Of a DNA stretch of 64,000 bases, positions 36,701 to 46,684 are shown piece by piece. Under the pieces are notes generated by a model. That model made no database searches, was not told the origin of the DNA, and worked only from the letters and a program-made list of their open reading frames with translations. Source of the stretch: Aristolochia californica (taxonomy: Eukaryota; Streptophyta; Magnoliopsida; Piperales; Aristolochiaceae); assembly GCA_029961685.1 (NCBI GenBank), contig JARWKL010000005.1, positions 44,466,211 through 44,530,210 on the forward strand. Reading direction: 5' to 3'. How positions within the stretch are numbered: position 1 is the stretch's first letter; every line of letters starts with the position of its first letter. Position numbers and translations under genes: made by a program.

Positions 36701-39321
36701 GAAGAAGCTCTTTCATTTCAATTCCTCTAGCTTCAATTTTGGATTTTGCACGAAGTTTCGAGGATGGAGATACGGGGAGAGTGCCGAGACTACGTGAAAT
36801 CAGGATCGGTGAGGTCTCTTTCCCCCTTTTTGTGTTTCGCAAAAAGGGGATTAGAGAGCTCAAGATAATCCAACGAAGGCGGACCACCTTCATGGCGCGA
36901 GTCTACCTACCGGAAGTTTTTGGGTCCTCTCACTACTGGAAAGAATTGAGAAGCTCGATCATAGCCATAGGTGAGAAGTTTGCAGAGGTACCTCCGGCGA
37001 GAAACCAAAAAAGTAAGATCCTTCCCAGAAATGACCTTTGTAATTTCCCTCCCCTTCCAACTCTCAATCAAGAAAACCCAACCCCTAATACACAAAATCC
37101 ATACATCACCTTCCTCAATATGGGGATCACTGTTCCCATTGCTCTCGAAATTTTCCTCAACAATTAGATTCTATGTCGGAAATGGTCGGTCGCTTAAATT
37201 TTGGGATGATTTGTGGACAGGGCAAGAGCCATTGCGGAATTCCTTCAGGAATCTATTCCTCCTTTCTACACAGAGGGAGATGTCAGTTGTTGATGCTTTT
37301 GAGGGGGGGGAAGGGGGGAGGGGGGGGGGCTGAACTTACACTCTTGAAGGGGCCTGTCAGACTCAGAGGCCTTGGAAGCAAGTAGTTTATTGGACTCTTT
37401 GAATTCTGTCAGAATGAGACCTTTCAATGCGGACAAGCTTATCTGGTGACCTGACAAAAGAGGCAAATTTTCAGTTTCATCTACATACAGATACATTAAT
37501 GGCTGGGATTCGACACAAAGGGAGCATGATATTCACTTTGTATGACGTCTTTGCGCACCTCCAAAGATAAAAGTCTTCACATGGAGCGCTTGCCAAAGTA
37601 AGATTTTCACAAGTGATGTGCTTAGTGGAAGGGGCCATCTAGCTATCGACCCCCTATGTCCTCTCTGCAACACTGAAGCAGAAATTGTCGGTCATATTCT
37701 TCTACATTGCTCCTTTGCATGGTATGTGTGGACCTCTGTTTTAGGCAAGATGGGGCTGCAATTTTCTATATCAGCTGACTTGATCTCCTTTAGCAAGTCA
37801 ATCATTGGCCTCCCCCTCCCTGGTCTAAAAAGTGACGATATCCGCATGTGCCAGTTTCATACCGTGGGGGCTATGGAATGAACGCAACCGAAGGTGGTTC
37901 GATGCTAAAAGTAAATTGGAAGTAAGAGTAACGGATAGGGTGTCGGGGCAAATAACCTCTTGTCTTATAACTAAGAAGGTTTTTTCCTCCTTCAAAGGAA
38001 CCTCTATCTGTGAAAATTGTAATATTTTAGCAAGGGTGCACTTTGGGATCAAGGCTCCAGCAATGCAGGAGTGGATTTTGATGGCTCTTCTCTCGGGAAT
38101 CCAGGGATTGTTGGTTTTAGGGGAGTTATTTCGGATCCATATGGCAATCAATGTTTCTCTTATGCCGGTTTGTTAGGCATTTCTGATTCTACGTCGGCTA
38201 AGCTCTATAGCTTACTTAATGGGCATCACATTTTCAGAGACAACTGCAGTGGTCCCATTCACATTGAAGGAAACTCGAAGGTGGTCATTGGATGGTGTGA
38301 GCGTGCTTCCCCTCCACCGTGGTGCCATTGGGACATCTTTCGGGAGATTTTAGATATTACCTCACTCCACTCTTGTATTTGGTATCACATTCCGAGATCT
38401 GCAAATTTGGCTGCAGATGTGCTAACCAAGCAGGGAGCGTCCTTGCAGTCTCTGGTTGTGAGGGATCTGCTCCCTCTTCCTTTGTAATTTTTCTTGTTAT
38501 ATATATATATATATATAAATACATCTTTATAAAAAAAAAGTATTGCCGAATATGAAAACACAATCAACGTTGCCTAATTAAACAAATAAGATGCGAGAAA
38601 TGTTACATGATACATTACTAGTCCTAATTTTATCTCACAGTGTTCCTCACCCTTGTAAGTTAACGAACTGAGCTTATTAAAATTCAGTAAAGAGTTAGAT
38701 TCTGTACATGGAGCAGCCCAAAAGCATCAGAAAGAATATTATGTTACACTAGCAAGAAGGTGTCTAGCAGCTATCAAAGTTAAGTTGGTTTACCAGGAAA
38801 GGGCATCTCGCAATCTTTCACTATTTTATCAGCGTCAAGCTCAACTGTTTAAAAGTTTTCGATTTTCCTAGGATTTGTCACCTTGAATTGGAAAATCTAA
38901 GCTGTTTATGATTCCTTCTCCAGTAGGTATAAACTATACCACAGTAAAAGCTTCGACAGAAAACAACAAAGCAAAAGAAAAGGGTTTGCCATCATAAGAC
39001 ATGTAAACGAACCAAATAAGTGTCACGATCTTGTAATACCCAGCTCATAAAAATAAATCAAAGCCACAAAGACAAAATGTTTCGAATCTCACTATATGCC
39101 ATGTTATAAAAAACCAAAACGAACAAATGGCACATGCACAGACAGATAAATAAGGAAAAAAGGAAAGAGCACTAAAGGGATGAATAGCGTGACTTGCCAG
39201 AAACGAAAAGATTGGTCGAAGGCTCGGCGGGAGGAGGCGGAGGCTTCGCAGGAGCAGAGGAGGGGAAAGGGAAGGTGGAGAATAGTCGTTTAACTCGACC
39301 TACTCTCGCTGCCATCGCCAT
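33738..39321 (-). CDS. ORRM2: Organelle RRM-domain protein, ORRM2-like (4 exons)
   Basis: Exons (minus) are 39321-39198, 34279-34211, 34096-33990 and 33827-33738, totalling 390 nt or 129 residues. The N-terminus (MAMAARVGRVKRLFSTFPFP) is basic and Ser-rich, as a mitochondrial presequence, followed by a Pro run. A single RRM then begins with TNLFVSGLSKRTT (RNP2 LFVSGL) and contains RNP1 KGFGFVRY. It ends FLDGWVIFAEYARPR, a tail I associate with Arabidopsis ORRM2. ORRM proteins support organelle C-to-U RNA editing. Introns 1 and 2 have GC donors (both G|GCAAGT), and frame logic excludes nearby GT alternatives. Intron 3 is GT-AG. Intron 1 is 4.9 kb and is swollen by a LINE and a SINE. A TATA box lies about 40 bp upstream of the ATG. 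Confidence 0.85.
34544..34676 (-). mobile_element. tRNA-derived SINE with target duplication
   Basis: On the minus strand, a tRNA-like head has a clear A box (TGGTCTAGTGGTA) and a degenerate B box (GACTTTGAATC). After about 80 bp it runs into a poly-A tail (poly-T 34559-34581 on the plus strand). A 13-bp direct repeat, TTGCAGTATCCAT, flanks it at 34544-34556 and 34664-34676. Length, promoter boxes, tail and duplication together define a retroposed tRNA-type SINE in intron 1 of the ORRM2-like gene. Confidence 0.8.
37296..37332. repeat. G-rich low-complexity tract
   Basis: Four runs of 5-9 G within about 37 bp, inside the LINE remnant. It could form a G-quadruplex. Confidence 0.6.
38498..38517. 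repeat. (TA)n microsatellite at the LINE tail
   Basis: About ten TA units just before the A-rich 3' end of the LINE. Confidence 0.9.
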
Positions 39322-39361
39322 CTCAGCCCCCTCTCTTCTCTCTCTGACGGGAGAATAGTCG

Positions 39362-39370
39362 ATTTTATAG
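39362..39370 (-). promoter_or_regulatory. TATA box of the ORRM2-like gene
   Basis: CTATAAAAT on the minus strand, about 40 bp upstream of the ATG at 39321. A TGGGCC motif lies near 39495, further upstream. Confidence 0.5.
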
Positions 39371-39399
39371 TAGCCGAGAGGGCTAGCAAGACTTAAGCG

Positions 39400-40518
39400 G
39401 TTTTGGACCTGAATTACCTAATTTACCCTATTTCTTAGTTTGCGGACGAGATTGGGCTGTCTCTGGCTCGGGCTTGAGTGATGGATTAGACATGGGCCTC
39501 AAGTCCACTTCAATCATTATGTGTCTCCAATCTTTTTTTTCTCTAAAATACTAAAGTGGGGTTTTGGGGTTTTTAAGTTTAAAAGTTTTTTCTCAAGTAA
39601 TAAACGTAATATCACTTTTTATATATTGAGGTGTCACATATTAATTTGATTTTTAGATTATACTTCTTGATAATTAGACAATTCATTTAATTGAGAGAAA
39701 AATACAAAAACACACAAGGTAATTAAGACATAGGAAGTCCTTCAATAGGGTATATGATACCCCCCTTATAGCCTTAGGACCATTTGTTCTGTCATAGGAA
39801 AACAAAATGGCGAGAAAAATATTTTCTTTTTGACAAATTTTTCTTTATAAAATTCCTTTGACTAGTTTTCTTGCATTTGTGCTACCATATAAAATAACGG
39901 AAAAAATTAGTTATCATTTTGTATTTATACTATAAATAAATTGTTTTTATAAATATTAAAATAATTTAAAATAAAAATTAAGTAATTAAGAACTACATTA
40001 ATGTTTATTTATTTTATTTTCTTATAGTTTTCCTAATGGAGTAATAGGAAATTCATTTTCCTATCCTATTTAACATTTAAGATTAAGGAGAAAAACATTT
40101 TCGTCCCAAAACATGGCACAAATGCTAGAAAATTTTGGTTAACATGGAAATTTTCATTAACATTTTTTCTACATTTTCCTATGTTCACACACTACTAGCT
40201 AAAACTTAAAATAAGATGGAGTATGTCCCTCAGGAAAAACAAGAGGATAACAAAGGCTTCTCCCCTTGGGATGAGAGAGACGGTGCTCTCTCTAAGAGCC
40301 TGATTGGATTCCACAGAAAAGAAAAGAAATAGAAACTTGAGAGAAAATTTTAATCAATAAAATTTTAAATTATTGCTAATTTTTTTTTCCCATTTGTATC
40401 CGGACAATATAAACTATATCTATCTTCTATTTTAGCTCTCATTTTCCATGGACATCCAAACACTTTTATCTTCCCTTTCTATGCCCTTTACTTACTATGG
40501 CGTTTGGCTTCTGCACCT
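39400..40518. other. AT-rich intergenic region
   Basis: No gene was seen. It lies between the promoter of the ORRM2-like gene and the 3' end of the terpene synthase, both on the minus strand. Confidence 0.6.
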
Positions 40519-43184
40519 CTAGATGTGAATTTGCTTAACCAGGATGGATGTAATCAGGCGTTTCATGCGACGACCTGGAGCCCCGTACCCATCTCCGTCC
40601 TGGTACGTTGCTTGAACAGCGCGGCAAAGGTTTAAGACTATCTTGTTGAAAGGTTTAGGCATCGTAGAGCGTGCCAGAGTCTCTTCGGTCAGCGTCTTCC
40701 AGCTCTTGTCGATCAGGCTTTCTACGTAAGCTCGAGCTTGTTCTTCCGATTCGCCAGTCTCCCGCATATAGCATTCGATGCAGCCAGGAGCATCGCCTCT
40801 TTCCGCCTCAGCCTACATTAATTTGGTTAGAATTCAGAAACGACCTTTACTGTAAATGGATACGGAATGAAGAACAAAAACTGTCGAGCTGACAATTCAG
40901 AAAATCTTTCGTGCCTTAGCAGTGGCCAAGTCGTTGCAGAGCCGAAAGATCATGGATGACGATCGTAAGGTATCTGGATAGCTTTGCAGGAACTGCAGTT
41001 CCTCGTCTTTAATCTTCAGGTCCAGCAAAACATAAGTATGGGTCAGGATGAGAGCTCCGGAAGACGAAATACATGCAGTCTCGATGTACTCTTCGAAGCT
41101 CGGTACATAACCAGAGTTGAACCATCTAGCCTCTCTCAAGAATGCCTCCGTGATATCACTCCACTAAACCGAGCAAAACATTAGGAAAATCAAATTAATC
41201 AAGTTACATAGCAGGAGGGGTAACCAAAGGATGAGCAATATTGACTCATTACAGAAATTATTCTCTTTGGGAAGAAAGTCTGGATACCCCTTTAGCCAGA
41301 ATAGGATCGATTTGCTTGCCCTGCCGGAGGTAGGCATAGTCTGCAATCTCCTTACAAGTATCCAGCAGTGCTCCGAAACATGTCCTCATGAAATCGGGAA
41401 GTTGATTCACTGCAGAAGCATCCCATCTGAGAAAAAAAAATACCAGCTCATTATTCTAGAAGCCATATATAATGTCACATACCATCGTCCAAGACAAAAC
41501 ATTTAAATATTTAATGATTTTTCTGGTAACCACAGGGTAAACACTATTATGCTTATCTAATCCAAAAACATAAAAACCAAAGTTACCTTTGGACAGCTTC
41601 AGTGAAAACCTCTAACTCATCCAATTTTCCATAGACGTCGTAAAGGTCGTCAATGACGACTATCAGCTTGAAGATTTTTGTAAGCTGTTTCCTGCAAATA
41701 GCAAGTCCAGGCTCCGGAAACATTCCGGCTGCGCAAAGAAAAGACTCCATGCATCTGTCTCTTACAAATCTCATCTTAACTCCAAGATCAAGGCTCTTCC
41801 ACCAACTGCAGGGCATGAAATTAGACAAGAACGAACCAGCCCTAGCGCAGACTTGGAGCAGACGTTTGAAGTAAAATACTGTTCAGAAAATTACCTTGAG
41901 ACTACTTTAATATCACCTTGGAAAGCTGCTTGCCCGATGTTGAAAGCCAGTTTTGCTAGTTCAAGCAATAGGGCACTCCTGTTGTCTTCCTTCTCGTAGA
42001 TGTCTAAATACCACCTGGCTTCCATCAAGGGCAGTCTCCTTTGCAGAGGCACCTCTAGAGCATGCTCCACTTGCTTCACAACAATTGGATCTGTACTTCC
42101 ATTGAGGGTTTCCATAAGGCGCCTGACGGCCACTTCTTTGATCTCCTCCATGACAGTTTCAGCAACAAAGCCCAACTGTGAAGCTTCATACAGACTTAAG
42201 AGTCCCTTTGCATCCATGCAATCTATTTGCTTCTCATAGTTCTCAAATACGTCTATTATGTCACATATTTGGAACCGATTAGTTGTAAAAATATATTATC
42301 TAGAACAAATTAAAAACGCTACGAGATTGTTGGCTATGGGTGATGTGAAACCGTATTTGTATCGCTCAGGCCAGTCCTGTTGCGCCTCTCACTAAGGCCT
42401 CGAGGTTTTAGCGCAACTGGTTTCAACATGGTATAGGTTGGTCCCGAGTTCGAATCCCACTCCCCCCCGAAGGTCGTGAATTTGGCCACCAAATTTCCAC
42501 GGGTATTCCCCGTGCAGGGGAGTGTGGAACTGTATTTGTATCACTCGGGCCAATCCTTGTATAAGGTCTTGTTGCACCTCTCACTAATGCCTCGAGGTTT
42601 TAGCGCAACTGGTTTCAACAATTTGGAACCGATTAGTTGTAAAAATATATTATCTGGAACAAATTAAAGACGCTACGAGATTGTTGGCTATGGGTGATGT
42701 GAATGTAAGAAAAATAGGCAATTGGGTTACCGGATGAAACTTCGCGTCCATGTCTTCTCAGTAGCTTAAAATATAGAGCAACACAATGAAGATCTTCTAC
42801 CGGCATCAAGTTATCTAGGGCTTCTTCGATCTCTTCTTCAAAGACATATTCCAGCCCTAAATGCTCAAGTGTGTCGATCAACTGAAGCTTTTCTAACGGC
42901 TGGGTTACTTCATTTAACAACCGAAATACATCGCTCTTCAACACTAACACTCGCTCTACATGTGCCTCTTCCTGTAAAATTGGTTAGACTATGGAAACCG
43001 ATACAAAGGAATTCACAAATAATATCATTTATGAAAAGATTACCCCGTAGTCATTCCTTAATGACTGTATAAATTCGTAAGTCCAAGGGGTTGGCTTATA
43101 GTTTGCCGTTCGACGATGATCTATGGCACTAGATGAGGTCTGATCACCTTGAACATCAGTTACAGGAGCATCCATAAGGGTCAT
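40519..43184 (-). CDS. Terpene synthase (TPS-b/TPS-a type), seven exons, with a one-base frameshift
   Basis: Exons (minus) are 43184-43044, 42971-42731, 42253-41895, 41805-41587, 41426-41288, 41163-40915 and 40812-40519, the standard seven-exon plan. RRx8W is present ([11 protein letters not shown], residues 24-34), as are RDR (near 262), the metal-binding DDLYD (about 299-303) and an NSE-type motif NDLATAKAE (443-451). The product would be 546 residues, normal for a synthase without a long transit peptide. Exon 3 carries one extra base near 42240-42247: after its acceptor the homologous frame is lost within a few codons and regained one base later. This makes a pseudogene, unless it is an assembly error. 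The last intron has a GC donor (AAG|GCACGA). Intron 2 holds a TRIM. Only about 23 residues precede RRx8W, so plastid import is doubtful. An in-frame TGA upstream fixes the start unless a 5' UTR intron changes it. Product chemistry cannot be read. Confidence 0.8.
42268..42698. repeat. 77-bp direct repeats exactly bordering a TRIM
   Basis: 42268-42344 and 42622-42698 match at 75 of 77 bases. The first copy ends at the first base of the left LTR and the second starts right after the right LTR. Both copies are followed by TGTGAA, in one case the LTR start and in the other the intron sequence. This replaces the 5-bp duplication expected for an LTR element. Confidence 0.9.
42345..42621 (+). mobile_element. 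TRIM, family 2, in intron 2 of the terpene synthase
   Basis: LTRs are at 42345-42429 (85 bp) and 42524-42621 (98 bp); both begin TGTG.AAC and end GGTTTCAACA. The left copy lacks 13 bp and differs at about seven other sites. The left LTR is followed at once by TGGTATAGG, sharing TGGTAT with the initiator-Met primer site. A purine tract (GCAGGGGAG) precedes the right LTR. The 94-bp interior is noncoding and contains GAGTTCGAATCCC. LTR sequence is unrelated to family 1. Confidence 0.8.
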
Positions 43185-43758
43185 ATTTCAACCTGCATGC
43201 AAGATGGGATTAACTGTGAGAATACATAATGCAACTACCATGCAGGTAAAACTGTCATCTTCTCTTGTATAGATCGATTTGCAACAAAAAGAATAGGTTT
43301 TGTGTTCTAAGAGGCCGTCACGTTAATTTATAGAAATTTTCAGAAGAAGAAAATGACGCAGGAGTGTTGGTAACTTCAAGGAAAGAAAAACCCAAAATTA
43401 TAAGATGATCATTCTAGTGTTTATAATAACTGGTACGGTTTTTGGGTGATTGATCGAAAACATCAATCGAATAAGCAACGACAATGTCCTAAACATACAG
43501 TGAGATGATCGAACGGAGCTAAGAACTCTCCAATTCAATTAAATGTGAAATGCTTTTGCAAATTCAGGATCGGAAAGTCTTTGTCAAGAGAAATGAACAA
43601 TGAAAGAAGAAGAAGAAGAAATCACATCATAAAATGAAGCAAGCAAAGAAGGATTCACCTGAAAATATAAACGAAACTCTGATTTGGAGCTCTGTGCAAT
43701 CTCTCGGTACACTTTGCTTGGGTATTTCCACTTGAATGGATGATTTAGGCGTTGGAAT

Positions 43759-43766
43759 CCTTATAG
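43759..43766 (-). promoter_or_regulatory. TATA box of the terpene synthase
   Basis: CTATAAGG on the minus strand. A possible 5' UTR intron runs from a TTTCAG|GTGAAT donor at about 43657 to a TGCAG acceptor about 10 bp upstream of the ATG at 43184. Confidence 0.4.
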
Positions 43767-44013
43767 AGAGCTTAAGAAATCCAAGTAGCCACCAAGTTTA
43801 GTAATATGCAGTCACCATTTATTAGCGGGGATTCATTTAAAATTTACATACCAGACGTGCAGTCTAAATAAGGCAATCGAATCTGGATGGGGATTCCTAT
43901 ATGATATCCAATTTGTTGCCGACTGAGTATTAATGATACTGCATTCACTCTTTCGTTCATGGGCGATGCTACACGAGTCAGAGTTAAGAGATTCTGGCGT
44001 TTATATGAAAACA

Positions 44014-44281
44014 AGGGGCTTCTTTACGCATCCTTCCTTCATAGAAATGAAAAGTCACGGCCCTTCGAAGTTTCTCTCTGTGAATTGCTCCCCCACGAAA
44101 AAAACTGGCTGTCTTTACGCATCCTTCTTTCATGGAAATGAAAAGTCACAACCCTTCGAAGTTTCTCTCTATGAATTGCTCCCTATGAAAAAAAAAGGGA
44201 GCTGTATTTACGCATCCTTCTGTCATAGAAATGAAAAGTCACAGCTCTTCGAAGTTTCTCTCTATGAATTGCTCCACCTCA
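44014..44281 (+). repeat. Minisatellite, three ~92-bp units
   Basis: TTTACGCATCCTTC starts at 44023, 44114 and 44208. Each unit contains GAAATGAAAAGTCAC and CTTCGAAGTTTCTCTC. It lies about 0.3-0.5 kb upstream of the terpene synthase TATA box. The open frame across it is a by-product of unit length. Confidence 0.9.
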
Positions 44282-44869
44282 CAAATCACAGCAACGAAGA
44301 GGGTGGTAGAGGTGCGTTAAAGCACATGAAGAAAGATCTCAATATCCAACTCCTATAAATGAGGTTGTATGGCTCCATACTCATCTATAAGTTGACCCAG
44401 GTCTCCCTCAGGATGAGACCGAAATCGAAAGCTTCCATGGCTTTGTTTCTATCATAGGCTAATAAAGATTTAAGACTTTTAGGATATTACCCAATTTTTT
44501 AAACATAATTAGACAAATAACCATCTTTTAAACTTATTTCCAAAAATACCCAACTTTGACCAATCAATAGTACGTGTACAGTCGAAAGTGACACGTAGGC
44601 TTTGACCGATTACGTGGTGCCACATCTTCATGCACATCATGACTTGATGAGTCGAATGATACGTCAATTGACATGTCATCGTCAAGACACATGATCACCC
44701 ATGTAAGATGCCATTTCATTAAATGTTTGACACATCATCATGCCATGTCATCATGCACCACATAATCCCTCGTCAACCTTCTTATTTTTTTCATTCTCTC
44801 CCTCTCGCCACTTGATCTCTCGACTCTCCTCTCACCCACTCGGCTTAAAATTTTATTTTAGAGTTTAAA

Positions 44870-45900
44870 AATCAGATTTATCAGTACAAATTCTATTACT
44901 TTTATATTTAAAATAATAAATTTATTAAAAAGAGGACGGATAAATTTTATTTCTAAACTCTACAATAATTTTTTCAAATATTTTTTCAATTAATAACTAT
45001 TTTAAATCAACAATAAAAGCTGTTAAATAGGTAAGAGTAGAATTTTTAATTAATTAATATAATAATTTTATATTTTATTATAGTAAATATAAGGTAATAA
45101 AATGTGTACCAATAAATTTAATTTTTAAACTATAAAATAAATTTTTAAAATATTTCTTTGATTAATAATTATTTTAAATCGATAATAAAAAATGTTAAAT
45201 TGGTAAAAGTAAGATTTGTAAGATTTTAAATTAACTAATTGAATAATTTTATATTCTATTATCTTAAATATAAGGTAATAAAATATGTACCGATAAATTT
45301 TATTTTTAAACACTAAAATAATTTTTTTGAATAATTTTTAAAATTAATAAATATTTTTAATCAATAATAAAAGGTGTTAAATAGGTAAGAGGAAGATTTT
45401 TTAATTAATTAGTATACTTATTTTATTTTTTATTTTTTAAATATAAGGTAATACAAAGTGTACCGATAAATTTGATTTTTAAAATCTAAAATAAAATTTT
45501 TAATTTTTTTAATTAATAAATATTTTAAATCAATAATAAAAGTTGTTAAATAGGTAAGAGTATAAAATTTAAATTAATTAATATTTTTAAATATTTTATT
45601 ATTTTAAATTTAAGGTAATAAAATTTGTACCTAAAATTTTGATTTTTAAACTTTAAAATAGTTTTTCGATTAATCAACATTTTAAATCGATAATAAAAGG
45701 CGTTAAATAGGTAAGAGTCAGATTTTTATTTAATTAGTATACTTATTTTATTTTTATTATTTTAAATATAAGGTAATAAAAGTGTACCAATAAATTTGAT
45801 TTTTAAACACTAAAATAAAATTTTCAATTTTTTAATTAACAATTATTTTAAATTGATAATAAAATGTATTATATAGGTAAGAGTAAGATTTTTTAATTAA
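44870..45900. repeat. AT-rich satellite, about six ~170-bp units
   Basis: The marker AGGTAAGAG (or close) recurs at 45031, 45203, 45385, 45554, 45711 and 45877 (spacing 157-182 bp). Units also share ATAAGGTAATAAAATGTGTACC and AATCGATAATAAAAGGTGTT. Units are diverged. The array stops abruptly at a terpene synthase exon 3 remnant. Confidence 0.85.
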
Positions 45901-45906
45901 TTAATA

Positions 45907-46684
45907 TAAAGACAATAACGGGAGGTTTCAAGCCGTAGTGGTTGAAGACATAAAAGGAATGTTAGCTTTGTACTAGGCTTCCCACCTGGGTATAGAAGGA
46001 GAAATGAAATTGACAAAGCAAGAGTATTTGCCAGTAAACATCTCGAATCTTCGGCGATGAGGATGAAAGCGGGTCTGTCAAGGCAGGTGCAACACATTTT
46101 GAAGCATCCTTTTCATTTGAACTTGCCAAGGTTCAACGCCAAGTTCTATTTGAACAATTCCACCTGATCAGTTCAAGGCAAGATGAGAATCTTCCATTAA
46201 CTAGCCCAACTGAGCTTCAATGTCGGTCAGGCCATGCATCAGAGAGAGCTAAAGCATTTTTTTACATACGTAATTTTGAGCTAGTTCTCTTCACTGAAGC
46301 GGTTAACAAGTAATTCTGACCCAAACTAGTCTTTTCTGAAGACATAAACCAGAAAGATAAGCATCAAAATCAGTACTGATGAGCGATGAACCAGTGGGAC
46401 GACGATGCAATAAACAAGCTGCCAGAATACATGAAGACGTGCTTCATGGGTCTGAATAAAACCACGAACGAGATTGCTGATATGGTACTCAGACACCACG
46501 GCTGGGATCCCTTAGTAATCTTAAGAAAATCGGTAAGCGCTACTGACTTCACTACTCGAGTTGTCCCTGGATGTGCGCAGTGCTTCAATTTTGCTCGCTT
46601 TTCTGCCCTGCAGATGCTCTACGACGCATTTTTGGTGGAACCAAGATGGCTTGCTTGTGGACTCTCCCCAAAGGCTGATGAATA
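45907..46684 (+). pseudogene. Terpene synthase pseudogene lacking exon 4
   Basis: Exon 3-like sequence from 45907 reads NNGRFQAVVVEDIKGMLALY, then a stop where family members have Glu, then AS.LGIEGE. After a frame shift it reads ARVFASKHLESSAMR and LKHPFHLNLPRFNAKFY, ending near 46262. Exon 5 (46395-46532, WDDDAINKLPEYMKTCFMGL) and the start of exon 6 (46614-46684, FLVEPRW) follow with good splice sites. Exon 4, which carries the DDxxD metal site, is absent from the 130 bp where it should lie. Exons 1 and 2 are replaced by satellite DNA, and exon 6 is cut by a copia LTR. Sequence differs clearly from the neighbouring synthase, so it is a separate cluster member. Confidence 0.8.

Larger units (their letters stand above)
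36300..38540 (+). mobile_element. Defective LINE in intron 1 of the ORRM2-like gene
   Basis: Plus-strand fragments run in order. First is an N-terminal ORF without clear identity (36490-37130). Next is the end of a LINE reverse transcriptase region (FYVGNGRSLKFWDDLWTG, about 37165-37300). Then comes a zf-RVT segment (CPLCNTEAEIVGHILLHC, about 37650-37710). Last is an RNase H domain (DFDGSSLGNPG... near 38075 to ADVLTKQGAS near 38440, stop at 38485). It ends in (TA)n and an A-rich tail. The reverse transcriptase core is missing and frames shift, so it is dead and internally deleted. It lies antisense to the host gene. The 5' limit is uncertain. Confidence 0.75.

Noticed and set aside
42440..42455. 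B-box-like GTTCGAATCC as part of a tRNA gene
   Set aside because: No cloverleaf or A box fits. The motif lies inside a TRIM interior.
43044..43184. Plastid transit peptide on the terpene synthase
   Set aside because: Only about 23 residues precede RRx8W and an in-frame stop lies just upstream; at best uncertain.
43933..44358. 141-codon plus frame
   Set aside because: Created by the ~92-bp tandem repeat; there is no promoter or homology.
44870..45900. CRISPR-like array of regularly spaced repeats
   Set aside because: Units are contiguous, AT-rich and diverged, without distinct spacers, in a eukaryotic genome.
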